Shown here in pieces: positions 1 to 11,402 of a stretch of 64,000 nt of DNA. Position 1 is the stretch's first letter, and each line of letters starts with the position of its first letter. Both the position numbers and the translations under genes were made by a program. The DNA is from Mantis religiosa (lineage: Eukaryota; Arthropoda; Insecta; Mantodea; Mantidae): the NCBI GenBank assembly GCA_030765055.1, contig JAUKNK010000057.1, positions 1,551,001 through 1,615,000 of the forward strand, given 5' to 3'. A model generated the notes under the pieces. The model saw nothing but the letters and a program-made list of their open reading frames with translations. It did not search any database and was not told where the DNA came from.

Positions 1-42
1 AGTATAAGTATTGGAGAATTAAAACAAATAACAAGAAATATC

Positions 43-315
43 TCATAAATGATTAACTCTACAAACATTTATTTGATGTAATTTGTATATTTCAATGTAA
101 TCTAATTTTTTGTTTTGTAAGTATTCAAGCAAAGTGTTCTTGTTTAGCAACTTCTGTGTCAGTGTACATTGCCTTGTTTGAACAAAGACTCTTCTCCCAT
201 TAACCTTGTCACAGAGAGAAGCATAACTTCCTCCAAGATCTCCCATATCTCTGGCTCTTAACACAACTGTTAATGATGTACAGTTCTCCAGGACCTTTGT
301 ACATGTTTTTGACAC
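43..315 (-). CDS. Uncharacterised ORF, possibly repeat-derived
   Basis: I do not recognise this 90-codon reading frame. It has balanced composition and no low-complexity stretch, and the middle part (RARDMGDLGG, then SLCDKVNGRR) reads like protein, but there is no domain, signal peptide or membrane segment. It sits beside LINE-like 3' sequence on the opposite strand. It could be a decayed transposon fragment or chance. No splice signals were identified for it. Confidence 0.15.
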   Translation of the reverse strand: MSKTCTKVLENCTSLTVVLRARDMGDLGGSYASLCDKVNGRRVFVQTRQCTLTQKLLNKNTLLEYLQNKKLDYIEIYKLHQINVCRVNHL

Positions 316-427
316 TCTCGCTGTTTCTGTTATCTTCCTCTAACTCAATTCACTTCTCCACATCATGGCAATTTGCATTTTATAATCAGATACGTTTTAT
401 TTCTACCCAAATTCTGATTTATTGCAG

Positions 428-756
428 GACAAAGCTATCGACCTTGCAATGTTCTGACACTAAAAACAGACGAAATCTGTTGTCTTATTAGTGCTACAAA
501 CCTCCGAGATTATGACCTAACTGGTCGTGACAGCAACTTGTCTAGTTTAGAGTTTAGGATATAGTGAACGAAATTTTTAGTAGGTTTTGATTGATTTTTT
601 TTATGTACATATATTTTTAATAGGTTTTGTTACACTTATACAGTTTTTAGAAAGTTTTGTATCAGACTTTTGTCATGATAAGTTTTTTAAAGGGCGCTGA
701 TGACCGCTGTAGTTGAGCGCCCTGATATATATAAAATAATAATAATAATCCATTTG
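428..756 (+). mobile_element. Truncated LINE 3' end with terminal hairpin
   Basis: A short frame closes at TAG 562-564. It is followed by T-rich sequence and then, near 691-721, a perfect 7-bp inverted repeat: GGGCGCT and AGCGCCC enclose the loop gatgaccgctgtagttg. An (aat)n tail follows. A GGGCGCT-type hairpin just before a simple-repeat tail is typical of the 3' UTRs of several arthropod non-LTR retrotransposon groups. The clade cannot be assigned without the RT. The upstream tract ending in AG at 427 also looks like a splice acceptor, so a terminal exon is an alternative reading of the coding part. Confidence 0.45.
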
Positions 757-1423
757 CCGCAAACTTCAAGTGAAATATTATTTTAGGGAAAGACTATAAT
801 AACCTTAGAAAGTCAGAAATCAGATCTGTCATTAAATGTGAATAAATGGCTTCCTAAATTTCTAAATGTAAAATGATAGTAGCCCAAGAACCTATTCAAG
901 TAACTCTCCCTCCATGATAAAATTCATATACATAGTTCTTTGACATGGTGCTTTGACAAAAATTTATATTTTCTTTAGTCTCTAGTACATTCCTGATGCA
1001 ATACAATAACTATAATATAATAGGAGTTGAGCAAAAATCATTGGATGCAACTTCTTAACTGTAGAAACAATCTTTTGTATAAACTAAATTATGACAACTT
1101 TTTTCTCTTCCTTTCTTAGTATTTACAGCTTTACTCTGTCACGTTTGATCATAGAACAAAATGCTAAATATATTTACATAAAACACAGATGTTTTATTGA
1201 ATTACTCTGAACTTCTATTTATTCTGACTGAATTCTCTACAAGAGATACAGTCAAGGTCTTAGCACACAAAAAGTGAGATATCGTTAAATAGTGTAATAT
1301 ATGTAAACATATTTTATCACTAACAATTTTCCAGATTATCTTTGGTTATAGTTATATTTTCCAATTCTTTTATACCTTAAAGGCCCTAATGCTGTTTTCG
1401 ATCTTATGGAAATTAATCATTTC
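757..1423. other. AT-rich intergenic, nothing recognised
   Basis: No open frame of note, no finished repeat boundary and no RNA gene could be supported here. Confidence 0.5.
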
Positions 1424-1594
1424 TCCACACTAGCCGTATATAGGCTAAGATATTTGATGGATGGAGTCAACATGAAAAATTCAGTGCCATGGCCGGGATT
1501 TGAACCACTGAACTCCTGGTTTCCATCCAGTCGCTCTTAACCTTTCAGCTACCATGGCCAACGTGCCGTCCTGACATTAAATTCTCCAGTTGAC
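1424..1594 (-). mobile_element. tRNA-derived SINE, family B
   Basis: Read on the minus strand, this contains a pol III A-box-like start (TGGTAGCTGAAAGG) and a near-perfect B box, GGTTCAAATCCC (plus 1495-1506). Unusually, the family-specific sequence GTCAACTGGAGAATTTAATG lies upstream of the tRNA-like part. The same arrangement recurs at 21721-21850, which shows it is a dispersed family and not a tRNA gene. The acceptor stem does not close. Confidence 0.6.
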
Positions 1595-1859
1595 TTGTAT
1601 ATATATATATACCAAAGTACAAAACTCGCCCCTTAATTTTGAATTTTTTCCTCTAACCAACCATTAGTAGTTCATTATTACCCAAACAGATGCCACTAGT
1701 TTAGATTCCCCAGCCAAGAACGTCAAAGACACCAAAAATTAGTTGTACGTACACTAAAGATAGCGAAAAGGCTTTGTCTTTGAAACATGTTCAGTTACAG
1801 TTTAGTTTGTAAATTTTATTGTCTATAATCAAAGATAATTTCATAAATTAATAATATCA

Positions 1860-2130
1860 ATGTGTGTAATAACTTTACTTATACTTAATGGTAACATACT
1901 ATTGCCATAATGTTAAATGTTTTATATATTTGGAGACAATAATCTTCTTTTGAAGTTTTGATTGTACAATAAAACACAACAAGAGCTGTTCAAATCAATT
2001 AAGCACATAAAATATTTGCATTTTCTATTTTTTGTTATTCTAACAACTGTGATTTACAAATGTAATAGAATGTATATATAAAGCTGTTAAAATAAGTTAC
2101 ATTAATTTTAGTTGATACATTTTGTTCTTA
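1860..2130 (+). repeat. Diverged direct repeat, partner at 10530-10840
   Basis: Several blocks match in order and orientation. Examples are TAAYRGTAACATRCTATTG, then YCATAATGTT, a TTGTACAAT block, and an ACTGTGATTTACA block leading into TGTAATARAATGTATATA. A further shared block lies at about 80-120 and 10268-10310. The Gypsy element at 10846 sits just downstream of the second copy. The origin of the unit is unknown. The rest of 1595-2548 is AT-rich with no supported gene. Confidence 0.4.
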
Positions 2131-2548
2131 ATACTTTTAGCTACAATTTCCAGTTGTTTTATTTTCATATCACATTTGAGCAGCTCCCTCACTCTCTCTA
2201 CAAACTGTTTACTTAACAACTTCTGTTAAAAAATGGTCAGTCTGTAATGACTCACGTATTCCCTGTTTGGTTACTTTGTCAAGTTGACCTGATGTTCTTG
2301 GATATCTGAACATAGCTTACATTAACTTTCTCCATTGTTTTACATTAACTGTTCTATTTATATCATAGTTACCAATTTTATATACATAGAAATATTCCAT
2401 GCCAACATCAAAGTTGACAGAGATACATATTTTGACACTATTTGAGTCCAGGAAAAGAACTTTTACACAAATGTGTGGTCCGCTGAACAACAGACCTCAA
2501 AACTAATAAAATACTGGACAAAAAACTTGAGTTGAATATGTTCCAAAG

Positions 2549-4055
2549 CAGTGGTGGGCGATTGCAGCCCCCCACCCATAGCAAATTTTAATTTTACTGT
2601 TGTTGCCTTAATTCTTTAAATTGAATAGATTACATCCGTAATATTGTAAGTCATTAGAACAATTTGATAGACTGTGCGGCAACTTCATATGGGAGACACT
2701 TGGACTGCCAGGCAAACTCAGTAACGTGCATATTGCTTCTATTTCCCCCTCCGCTTGACGTTTCGACCTACCGTGCGCCCCATAGCTTAGTGAACTCACT
2801 GGACGGCATTGCTCTAAGTCCCAAGAGCGCTGTAAGTGCAATTTCATGCGATTTACGTGAAATCGATGGTTTTTGAACATTTTCACGGTGATTCAAATAT
2901 ATTTCTGTTCCTGACAGTAAAGTATAATCAAATGTGACTTTTTACACTGGTATCAATTGTGTGATTGTAACAATGAGAAATTCAGTCGAGTATTTAAAGT
3001 CACTTCTTGTTGGCGTTTTAACATTGCAAGAGAAATGTGACATTTAAGTGCGAGGAAGACTGATTACCGCGTTAAACATTATTCAAAGTGCAACAAGCTG
3101 CCAAAAACAATATAGCAGGTGTTTCAGTCCTTAGACTGCCACAACAATGAGTGGATATGTGGAAATTCCTGTTCTGGTTTCCTTGCCTTTTATTTGGAAT
3201 TAAAGACGACGCAGCCAACATTACCTGGTTTCAAAAGGGAGTTTCAGACTTGAAGAGACTATATGAAAAATGCCGTATGCATGAAATGTCGAAACACCAT
3301 GTTAATAACATGCTTAGGTTTTCTACACTTGGGTCAGAAAATGTACAGACATGTTTACGCCAAGCCTATAAAGTATAAATAGATTGTCACGACGATCAAC
3401 TCCAAATAAATAGACACACTCTTATATAGATAATCAAATGTCAAAAAGAGTTATTCGGTATTCATAACAGTAATGAGTGGACGTATAGAAGAGGAATTTT
3501 AAATAATTAATAGAAATTATATTAACTTGAAAATAACGATTTATTTATGTGTTGGACTTAACCTACAGTGACTGATTAAGAAAGAAAGTTCGAGTGAATT
3601 GTAATCCAGATTATACCATTAAATAAGATAATAGGAAATCGGAGTCATATAATATTTTATTTCTGTCACTAAAAATCCACACCTGAAAACAGATCTCATT
3701 ACTTATATAATGAAATCTCGACCTGGATCTTCCAAACAGTCTATGTGCAACCTATCTGCTACGAGTGGAGGAAAACGCCACAAATATTCGCCCGAACGTG
3801 TAGCGGATTATGCTGGAGAAATATAACGGCACAGGGGGTTGATTAAATATACAGGAGAACTTGATTCCCTATTTATGAAAAAGAACCTCCATAGAAAAAT
3901 AACTGATAGAAGACATCCCGAAGTTCAACGAGGGAGTGGTTAATAAGTTTGCTGAAAAGAAAGATGGCCGTTCATCTTCAAATAAGTAAGCTAATAAAAT
4001 TCCAGGAACCAATGCAGCAGCCCCCCCAAGGTATAGAAAACATGACCAGCCACTG
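2549..4055 (+). mobile_element. Internally deleted hAT element with 8-bp TSD
   Basis: The left end reads CAGTGGTGGGCG and the right end is the complement of CAGTGGCTGGTC, both like hAT terminal inverted repeats. They are flanked by ttccaaag (2541-2548) and ttccaagg (4056-4063), a 7-of-8 match in the 8-bp size diagnostic of hAT. Inside is only an N-terminal transposase remnant at 3121-3435; the catalytic core and dimerisation domain are absent. The element would have depended on an autonomous relative. The ends were recognised by eye and the inner part of the right terminus is degraded. Confidence 0.45.
3121..3435 (+). pseudogene. ZMYM1-like hAT transposase, N-terminal zf-TTF fragment
   Basis: The frame includes FPCLLFG, then GVSDLKRL, HEMSKHHVNN and a final QAYKV before a stop at about 3376. 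In ZMYM1-like proteins this order marks the end of the TTF-type zinc finger and the linker before the hAT transposase core. The usual W-C-x-PCLLF entry is changed (FWFPCLLF), and downstream sequence continues in frame past the stop before similarity fades. The related copies at 37.0 and 43.9 kb extend much further into the core. This is a broken fragment with no expected activity. Confidence 0.55.
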
Positions 4056-4189
4056 TTCCAAGGATACAGTACAAACATTTTTAGCAAAATCCTGTACTCA
4101 GAGAACTAGTGCAGAACACCAAAAGGAAAACAATTTCTTATTATTATTTTTTGAAAATATGGCTCTGATACCCTCAATAAAGAAGAATA

Positions 4190-4619
4190 TGTGACTTTGT
4201 AGGTTCGTAGTATTAAAAATACAATTTGCAGAAATTCTAAATATTTATTTCCGTAGAAATAAACTGATCAGTTCTCACCTAACAACATTACGTCACATAC
4301 ACACAATGTGCTTAACAGCTCTCGTTACAACAACACTCTTGTTACAAAACTCATCACTAGCCATGGCTTCTTTTCATACAGCCATTCATGAATTGCAGAC
4401 TGCTATAGCATTTTTTCTAACATGTCTATAAAAAACACGAATGTTCTAGAATGTAACTATATCGGTGCCGGCAAGTGCTTCAACTCTCTGATAAACTATC
4501 CGTCTCTTGTTTATCGGCGCTTATCTTGTTTATCGTTAATTGTCGGTGCTTTGTGAACGCTAGCCGCCGATCAGTTCATTTGTGTTCCTTTGCGCGATCG
4601 TAAACACAGGCTCGCGACA
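4190..4619 (-). repeat. 3' LTR of Gypsy element 1
   Basis: Begins TGTGACTTTGTAGG and ends CTCGCGACA in plus orientation. It matches 8980-9417 over its whole length with scattered substitutions and small indels. Confidence 0.85.
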
Positions 4620-4639
4620 CTGCTCCATCCTCAAGGCTG

Positions 4640-5880
4640 GTCGTCCCGAACAGCACCATAAAGCGGGCCAGACGTTCTATGTGTACCACCAACAGCTTCC
4701 CTCGGGGCACCTCCTGGATGCTAAGACCACGCTGTCAATCCTCTTTTTTTACCCGGTACGGTCCTTGCCATGGCTGCTGGAGCATCGGAATCGTCCCTTG
4801 GTCCGAATAGGGCAGTACAACCAGACTAAGTCATCCTGCGGGACACCTTGGCTGTTGACTTGCCTGTCAAATCGGGTCTTCATGCGTTCGCTCCCCTTCT
4901 GGATGTTCTGAGGAGCCATCTATTGTATGTCGTGGAGTTGGTCCGGTTAACCTAATACTCGGTTGCAGGCTGTGTTGCGTCTGGAAGTCTTCCAAAAGCC
5001 AGATCACAAGGGAGGCGTAACTCTCGGCCGAACATTAAAATGGCTGGCGTTATCACAGTGGTGTCGTGCGTTGACGAGCGGTAGGCCAGCAAGAACAGAT
5101 GCATCTTGACGTCCCACTCTAGTTGATGGCTGGCCACGACCTTCCTCAGGTGCTCTTATAAGGTCTTATTGTATCTCCAGACCATGCCGTCCGAAAGTGG
5201 GTGTAGGGGTGTGGTGACGATGTTTTTCACCCCAAGTCTTTCTAGTGCCTCCTTCAACAGTTTGGACTAAAAATTGGTGCCCTGTTATCTGTGGATTTAT
5301 AATGGCACCCCAAATCGGCAGAACTTCAGCTCCACGAGGAAGTCTGTGATTGTCTTTGCCTCCTGGTTCGGAATGGCACACACCTCCAGCCACTTGGTGA
5401 AGTAGTCCACGACCACTATCAGGTACTTATTTCCTCCGTCGGATAATGGGAATGGTTCAGCTATGTCGATGGCGATCCTTTCGAGTGGCGCTCCGACGTT
5501 GTACTGCTGCGTGTAACCCCGGCTCCTAGTCTGGGGACCGCGACTCGCCGCGCACACGTGACACTGACGGCACCAACTCTTAGCGTCTGCTCGGAGCCTC
5601 AGCCAGTAGTAGCGCTGCCATAGTTTGTCAATCGTCCGGTTCGCTCCCAGGTGTCCTCCTGAAGTACTGGCGTGCACTTCTTCCAAGACTTCCGGGACCT
5701 TACTCCGGGGAAGTACCAACTGTTCTCTCTGCTTCTTCCCATCCGGTGATTCCCATACCCGGAACAGCACACCCTCTCTGGTCTTCAACGAGTCCCATTG
5801 GGCCCAGTAAGACTTGTAGGTGGCGCTCCTTGGTGCGATGTCCTCCCACGTAGGTCTTGTCCCTGCCTCCACTTACCTCA
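4640..5880 (-). pseudogene. Gypsy element 1 integrase, degraded
   Basis: The frame starting at 5872 carries the HHCC zinc-binding region (HASTSGGHLG, then CRQCHVCAAS) and the first catalytic-core aspartate block (AIDIAEPFP), followed by VVVDYFTKW. After a frameshift, the frame ending at 4952 holds the C-terminal half of the core (AYRSSTHDTT, FGRELRLP). The integrase would insert the cDNA copy into the host chromosome. Several frameshifts and stops make it non-functional. Element 2 has a better-preserved version. Confidence 0.8.
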
Positions 5881-6032
5881 AGAGTGGCCCAAGTCGGCGT
5901 TTGCCAGCTGCTCCCTCCTAAGGCCTGCGCTATCCCAGCCGTCCGCAGGCACTCCAAGACTACTCGGACTACTGCGGCACGCTGCTACTCTTCCACTCTT
6001 ATGCGTTGGCCGCACTCCCCTGCGCAGGGCCT

Positions 6033-6893
6033 TCAGGACATAGCGTCTGCGTTACCGTGGCTCTTCCCTCTACGATGTTCAGAGGTGAAGTCATATTCCC
6101 GCAGCCTCTGTACCCAGCGTGCTGTCTGGTCTTCCATGTTTCTAAAGCTCAATATCCAGGTTATGGCGGAATGGTTAGTCCTCAGGTGGAACAGCTGACC
6201 GTATAGGTACTTGTGGAAGTATTCCAAGGTGTCTACAACCGCCAGTAACTCTCGCTGGGTGACGCAGTAGTTCTTCTATGCCTTGGATAGCGTCTTGCTC
6301 CAGTAGGCTATCACTCGCACATGGCCATCTTGGATTTGCGATAGGACGCGTCCAATGCAATGGTCGCTGGCGTCGGTGTCCACAATGAAAGCGCCACCAG
6401 GCTGTGGAGTTGAGCAAGCACGCTTCATATATCAATCCTCTCATCACCCATTCCATTAGGCGTTGGAAGGTGGCTGGTGCGTTGCAGAGGCCAAAGGGCA
6501 CAACTGTGAACTGCCAAAGCCCTTGGCCTGACGAAAATGCAGTCGTCTCCTTGTCTCTTTGGTCCAGAGCTACCTGCCAGTAACCCGACATCAGGTCGAG
6601 GGTCTAGAACTACTGTGCACCAGCTAGCGTGTCCAAGGTGTCGTCAATCCGGGGAAACAGTGCTTCCGGGTGACAGCGCTAAACTTCCTGTAGTCCACGC
6701 AGAAGCGTAGGTCGCCATTCTTCTTCGATACCCAAACTAGTGGGGAACACCAAGGGCTGTCAAACCCTTCAATCACTCCCCTGGATTTCATGTCATCCAC
6801 CATATCCTGTACCGCCGCTGGTTTTGCCAGCGGAACGCGTCTAGACGATTGCCGAATGGGCCGGACGTCTCCGGTATCGATGCGGTTAAGCAC
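6033..6893 (-). pseudogene. Gypsy element 1 RT-RNase H with YLDD region deleted
   Basis: The N-terminal RT palm is visible (KKNGDLRFCVDYRKF, GYWQVAL, GLWQFTVVPFG). At about 6400-6425 the sequence jumps from the block before YLDD (YEACLL) straight to the RNase H start (in another frame, DTDASD). Element 2 has about 440 bp at this point encoding YLDD and the RT thumb and connection. RNase H then continues in pieces down to about 6033 (SKTLSKA, HLRTNHSA). The deletion removes the catalytic aspartates of RT. Confidence 0.8.
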
Positions 6894-6938
6894 TTGGTCC
6901 GTACTGCCGTAGTCACTGTTACCTTGGCTGAAGACGCG

Positions 6939-7680
6939 CTAGTTTCGTCTCAGGAGCTGTTGAACTTCCTCCAGCTGTTCTGCGGTCAGGTGGTCGGCCG
7001 CCCTCTCCAGTAAGCCTTCCAGCCGGTGACCCAGGTGTTTCCTCGGCACCGACTCCTGTGTCTTGTCGATTGCTGTCACGCTGACCGCGGGCTCGCATGT
7101 CCCAAACTCCGTTCCGGCCTGGTTGTCGATATCGTTCTCTGCCAGTTTGAGCAGCCTCACTGGGACCTCCTCTCGGAACGGCAACAATGTCCTGGTTACA
7201 CATACTCCGTGCACAGGCGTCTTCTGGTCCAGATTCATGTTCTTAGTCCGCTGGCTTTCCAGACGCGCCCTCACCACCACCTCGCTTCTCGCGGGGACCA
7301 CCACCTCTTCCTTCAAGATGACCCTGCAGATTCCAAGTAGCTCTTCGGGTTGCCGGAGACTTGCCTCTTCTCCGTTAAGCCGCAGGACCTTCCTGCCGAC
7401 GTCGACCGTCGCCTCGTGGCTCCTGAGGGCATCCAGTCCCCTTATCACGTCCTCAGTCAACTTCGCGACGAACACCCACAGACTCACAGCACTCCGTCCC
7501 AAGGTGAACTTCAGTAGGGCCTCCTTCTCCACAGGCAAGGTGTCACCGGATGCGTTCATAAATTGGTATGATCGGCTAGTCTTCCTGGTCGGCAAATCCT
7601 TGGCCACGTCAGGTCTAATGATGATCACGGCTTCCCTCTCACCCAACCGTCCGCGATGAGGCCGTCATTCAGACGCCGGC
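6939..7680 (-). pseudogene. Gypsy element 1 protease region and RT entry
   Basis: The frame from 7646 matches the element 2 protease region (ASGDTLPVEKEALL, GLDALRSHEATVDVG) but lacks the catalytic DTGA segment, because the frame breaks just before it (WVRGKP then stop at about 7625). The linker towards RT follows. It would have been the aspartic protease that matures the Gag-Pol polyprotein, and it is inactive here. Confidence 0.75.
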
Positions 7681-8959
7681 TGAAGGCACGCAGTGTCACT
7701 CGAGGGGATGGTGGTGATTGCTCCGATTTGCTTCTCTCCACAACGGCCCTTACTCTTTTTCCGGCTGCTCTTCCTGGTGCGGGCAGTCTTTCTGTAGGTG
7801 TCTCGGCTGTCACACCCCCAAAACAGGCCACTAGGTATTCGCCGGCATCCCTTGGCTGGTCTTCTGTCTCCGGTGTAGCGGACACTCTTCGTTCTTGCGG
7901 TCGGGATAGCCGTCACCTTGACCGCCTCTATCCTCAATGCTGCCGTTAGCGCTTCGTGAATGGTTTTTTAATCACCAAGCATTAACCGCTGACGAAACTT
8001 CGTGTCTCATACTCTGTCAACGAATGTGTAGGCAGCTTCCCGGGATACGAACTCTGGTGGAAGGTCGACTAGATCTTTGCTGGTCAGTTGCTCAACTGTC
8101 AGAGTGAACTACTGCAGCGTCTCCCCCGGCTGCTGTGACTTTGGCTTTAGTTGGCTGCGGTACACTGCGGCTAAGCGGTGGTTTCCAAAGCGATTCTCCA
8201 GGGCCATCCAGATGTCTTTGGGCGCCGCCACTGTCTGGAGAGCGTTTAGATCTTCCGCGGCCCGTCCCTGGAGGCTGGCTATTAGCTGTGTCGCCTCTTT
8301 CTCTGGTGAACATTTGTTGTGCTGGCCACTGCGTGGAACTGGCGGCGGAGGTCTTCGAAAGTTGTCGCACCATCGTATTTAGGAGGTTTGATGCGCGCCG
8401 ACGTTGTGTCGCGTACCGGCGTGTTGGCCTTCAAGTCCTTGAACCTCCTACCGATGATGTCCTCTACCATGGCGTTCAGGAACTTTGTGTTGCTGTCGGT
8501 CTTTCCTTCCTGGTTGTTTACGCGGTTCGCAATGTCTTCGATGACTTCCACCATGGCGTTCACAAACTTGGCGTTATTGTCGGCCTTTTCCTCTAGGTCA
8601 CTGAAGCGGTTCGCCGGGTGTTCGACGCGCTCGTCTACTTGGCTCATCCGCTTGCCCAGCTCCGTCACGTCATCCCTCACGCCGGCCAACTGTTCCGAAA
8701 ATTTGGTGGCAAGAGCCTCGTTCACCACCTTCATTTCCGTGGCCAGATTTGTTCGCTATTCTCATTTCTGTGGTTAATTCGGCCTCCATTGCAGTCAGAT
8801 CGTGATTTATCGTGTCCAACTTTGCGGCTAGGTCGCTATTTTTCGCCTCCATTTCGCTCTTAGTTCCGCAGCCAGGCTGTTTACCGCTTTCATTTCCGAG
8901 GTCAGTTCGGCTATCATTTCAATCATCTTCTGCAAAATATTTTCCAATGCAGCCTCCAT
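7665..8959 (-). pseudogene. Gypsy element 1 gag
   Basis: The start codon at 8959 follows the 5' LTR by about 20 bases. The N-terminus is a long heptad-rich coiled coil (for example QVDERVEHPANRFSDLEEKA), then a capsid-like region (RIKPPKYDGATTFEDLRRQF). Near 7830 the CCHC zinc knuckle is degraded: one cysteine pair reads FWGC and the H/C half is lost to a frameshift. The same layout is intact in element 2, which identifies this as gag. Confidence 0.75.
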
Positions 8960-8979
8960 GTCGCACTTGTGACACCTGG

Positions 8980-9417
8980 TGTGAGTTTGTAGGTTCGTAG
9001 TATTTAAAATAGAGTTTGCAGAAATTCTGAATGTTGTTTATTTCCGTAGAAATACACTGATCAATTCTCACGTAACAACGTTACGTCACATACACACAAC
9101 GTTCTTAACAGCTCTCGTTACAACAACACTCTTGTTACAAAACTCATCACTAGCCATGGCTTCTTTTTGTACATCAATTCATGAATTCCAGACTGTTACC
9201 AAATTTTCTCTAACATGTGTTTAGAAAAAACACGAATGTTCTAGAATGTGACTATATCGGTGCCGTCAAGTGTTTCATCTCTGTGGTAAACTATCTGTCT
9301 CTTGTTTATCGGCGCTTATCTTGTTTATCGTTAATTGTCAGCGCTTTGTGAACGCTAGCCGCCTATCAGTTCCTCTGTGTACACTAGCCGCGCGATCGTA
9401 AATAACGGCTCGCGACA
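8980..9417 (-). repeat. 5' LTR of Gypsy element 1
   Basis: Begins TGTGAGTTTGTAGG and ends CTCGCGACA in plus orientation. Because the element is on the minus strand, transcription would start within this copy and run leftwards. Sequence just inside it resembles the putative primer site of element 2, but the leading TGG is altered. Confidence 0.85.
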
Positions 9418-9640
9418 AATGTTTGACAGATGTACATTCCAAATAAGAAGAACAGGGCAATTCGTTTTGGTAATAGCCTTGAAGTCCTCTTTACATTTTG
9501 AATATCTTTTGTAGTATGTTAACCATAAGAAAGTAACTCTGGGTATAAAAATAGATCAACCAATACCACATACAATTTTGTAATATAAAAATGTTTTGTC
9601 TTTCGCTGCTTCTGAATATTTTTTTATTTTATATATATAT

Positions 9641-10202
9641 TGCGGCTTTGTGGGTTCGTGAAATAAAAAGTCCAATTTCACCACTCAAAAATGTTCTTTA
9701 TTTCCACCGACTTACAGTTTAACACTTGCCAATGACACAGAATTACGTGCTGCACACAATTACAATTCACCAGTTCGTCCGTTACAATTTCACTTGTACT
9801 CGCGATTACATCAACTCCGATACTCATACACAGTTCGTACAGTCTTCCGTTGCACAATCTTTTCGTTCATTAACACGTCACTGACTAACTCTTACACCAA
9901 GAACTGCGACTGTCTCCTCACTCACACTCACTAACCAACTGACCAACTCACACTGACTGCCTGTCTCTCTGAAACCCCTTTTTATAGGAATGTCACCGTT
10001 CTTCTAGTGTTCACAGGAATGTTCCAGTAAGAGAAGGATCGAGAACCAGGTGTAAGAGAAACAGACCGCACAATTATGTTTCTTTCCCCAACCGTCCCTG
10101 TCACCACTATAAGACAAACGAGGGGAGGGCGTAGCTAACACGGACCTCCCTCGTCTCCCGCTCTCAGCTGCTTTCATAGGGTGTTCCAACGCTCGTGTGA
10201 CA
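9641..10202 (-). repeat. Solo LTR of a related Gypsy subfamily
   Basis: It starts TGCGGCTTTGTGGG and ends CTCGTGTGACA, flanked by a 4-bp duplication atat (9637-9640 and 10203-10206). It is closest to the left LTR of element 2 in its first ~150 bases but carries an extra ~120 bases in the middle. No internal retrotransposon sequence is attached. A solo LTR forms by recombination between the two LTRs of a full copy. Confidence 0.8.
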
Positions 10203-10845
10203 ATATAGCATTTTTATTCATAATTCTCAATTTATATGTTCTTAATAATTGTATAATTATTTGGTTAAATTTGTATATTTCAAAGTGATATACACTTTTT
10301 GTTTTATAATAGTTGATTTGTCTGTTGTCTTTTAACAGTTAAACAAAGGTCTATTAGTAATGAAGAGAAGTTCTAAGGAGATCACCGAAATGATTGTTTT
10401 ATCAATCATACAATTATAGCAGAGATCATGTTATTGAAAGTTATTATCTTCCCATAGTCCTTGAAACATGTACAGTAACTTCTTTAGTGTTTCTATAGAA
10501 CTAATACATCACTTCAATACTTGTACTCAAGTATAATAGTAACATGCTATTGTCATAATGTTCAATACTGAGCTTAGAAAGAGCAATTTACAAAGTTTGG
10601 AAATATTATTTATTTTTAAGATATGATTATACAATGAAATACTCCATTATGTATTATTTTGTATTCCCAAAATAGAATTTTGAAGTAGAGAAGGAGTTCC
10701 ACAATTCAAGAAACCACACACAATATTTAACATTTCTGTTCATTATTATGACTATTGTGATCTACAGATGTAATAAAATGTATATAAAACATAGTAAATT
10801 AAGCTTTATTAATTTGAATTGTGTTGCATCAATTTCGTTGAAAAT
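10203..10845. other. AT-rich spacer carrying a diverged repeat
   Basis: No gene seen. The segment 10530-10840 is the partner of the repeat at 1860-2130. Confidence 0.5.
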
Positions 10846-11285
10846 TGCGACTTTGTGGGTTCGTGAAATGAAAAGTCCAATTTCACAAACTCAACAATGT
10901 CCTTTCTTTCCACCGACTTACAGTTGAACACTTGCCAATTACACGGAATTACGTAATGCACACAAATACGATTCACCAGTTCTTCCGTAACCGTCCCGAT
11001 GCACGTACACAGTCTTCTCGTCCGTTCGCTAGCACCTCAAGCACTGTCATTCCTCCAGGCCGACGTGTTTTATTATAGGGTCAGTTGGTCAATCTAGAAG
11101 GTTCTGGATTAGATAAAATATCCCGTAAGTTCGAGAACTCAGGTGGAGCGAAAAGAGACGACACAGTGATGTTTTTCCAGCCAACCCTCGTTACCGCTAT
11201 AAGACAAATGACTGGGCGTGGCGAACACTACCGTCTCCTGCTGCTGCCGGTCGGCTCTATAGGGAGTTCCGACGTTCGGGTGACA
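10846..11285 (-). repeat. 3' LTR of Gypsy element 2
   Basis: Begins TGCGACTTTGTGGG and ends TTCGGGTGACA. The bases just inside it are the complement of a purine tract (GAGGAGGGAGCAG), as expected for a polypurine tract abutting a 3' LTR. It is most like the solo LTR at 9641. Confidence 0.85.
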
Positions 11286-11402
11286 CTGCTCCCTCCTCAA
11301 AGCTGGTCGTCCCGAACAGCACCATCGCAGCGGGCTAGACGATCCAGATGTACCACCAACTTCTTCTCTCTGGGAACCTTCTCGATGCGGTAGACAACGT
11401 CG

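Larger units (their letters stand above)
4190..9417 (-). mobile_element. Ty3/Gypsy LTR retrotransposon, element 1 (defective)
   Basis: Two LTRs (4190-4619 and 8980-9417, roughly 90% alike by eye) start TGTGA and end GCGACA. They enclose minus-strand gag, protease, RT, RNase H and integrase in the Ty3/Gypsy order. Flanks aata and aatg could be a decayed 4-bp target duplication. A purine tract precedes the 3' LTR (complement of 4620-4634). All genes carry stops and frameshifts, and the RT has lost its YLDD region. It is collinear with element 2 at 10.8 kb and clearly of the same family. Confidence 0.9.

Noticed and set aside
7026..7659. Long plus-strand frames over Gypsy element 1
   Set aside because: They are antisense to the protease and linker region and carry no domain; similar frames over element 2 (14109-14937) and element 3 (54998-55411, 55788-56522) are also shadows.
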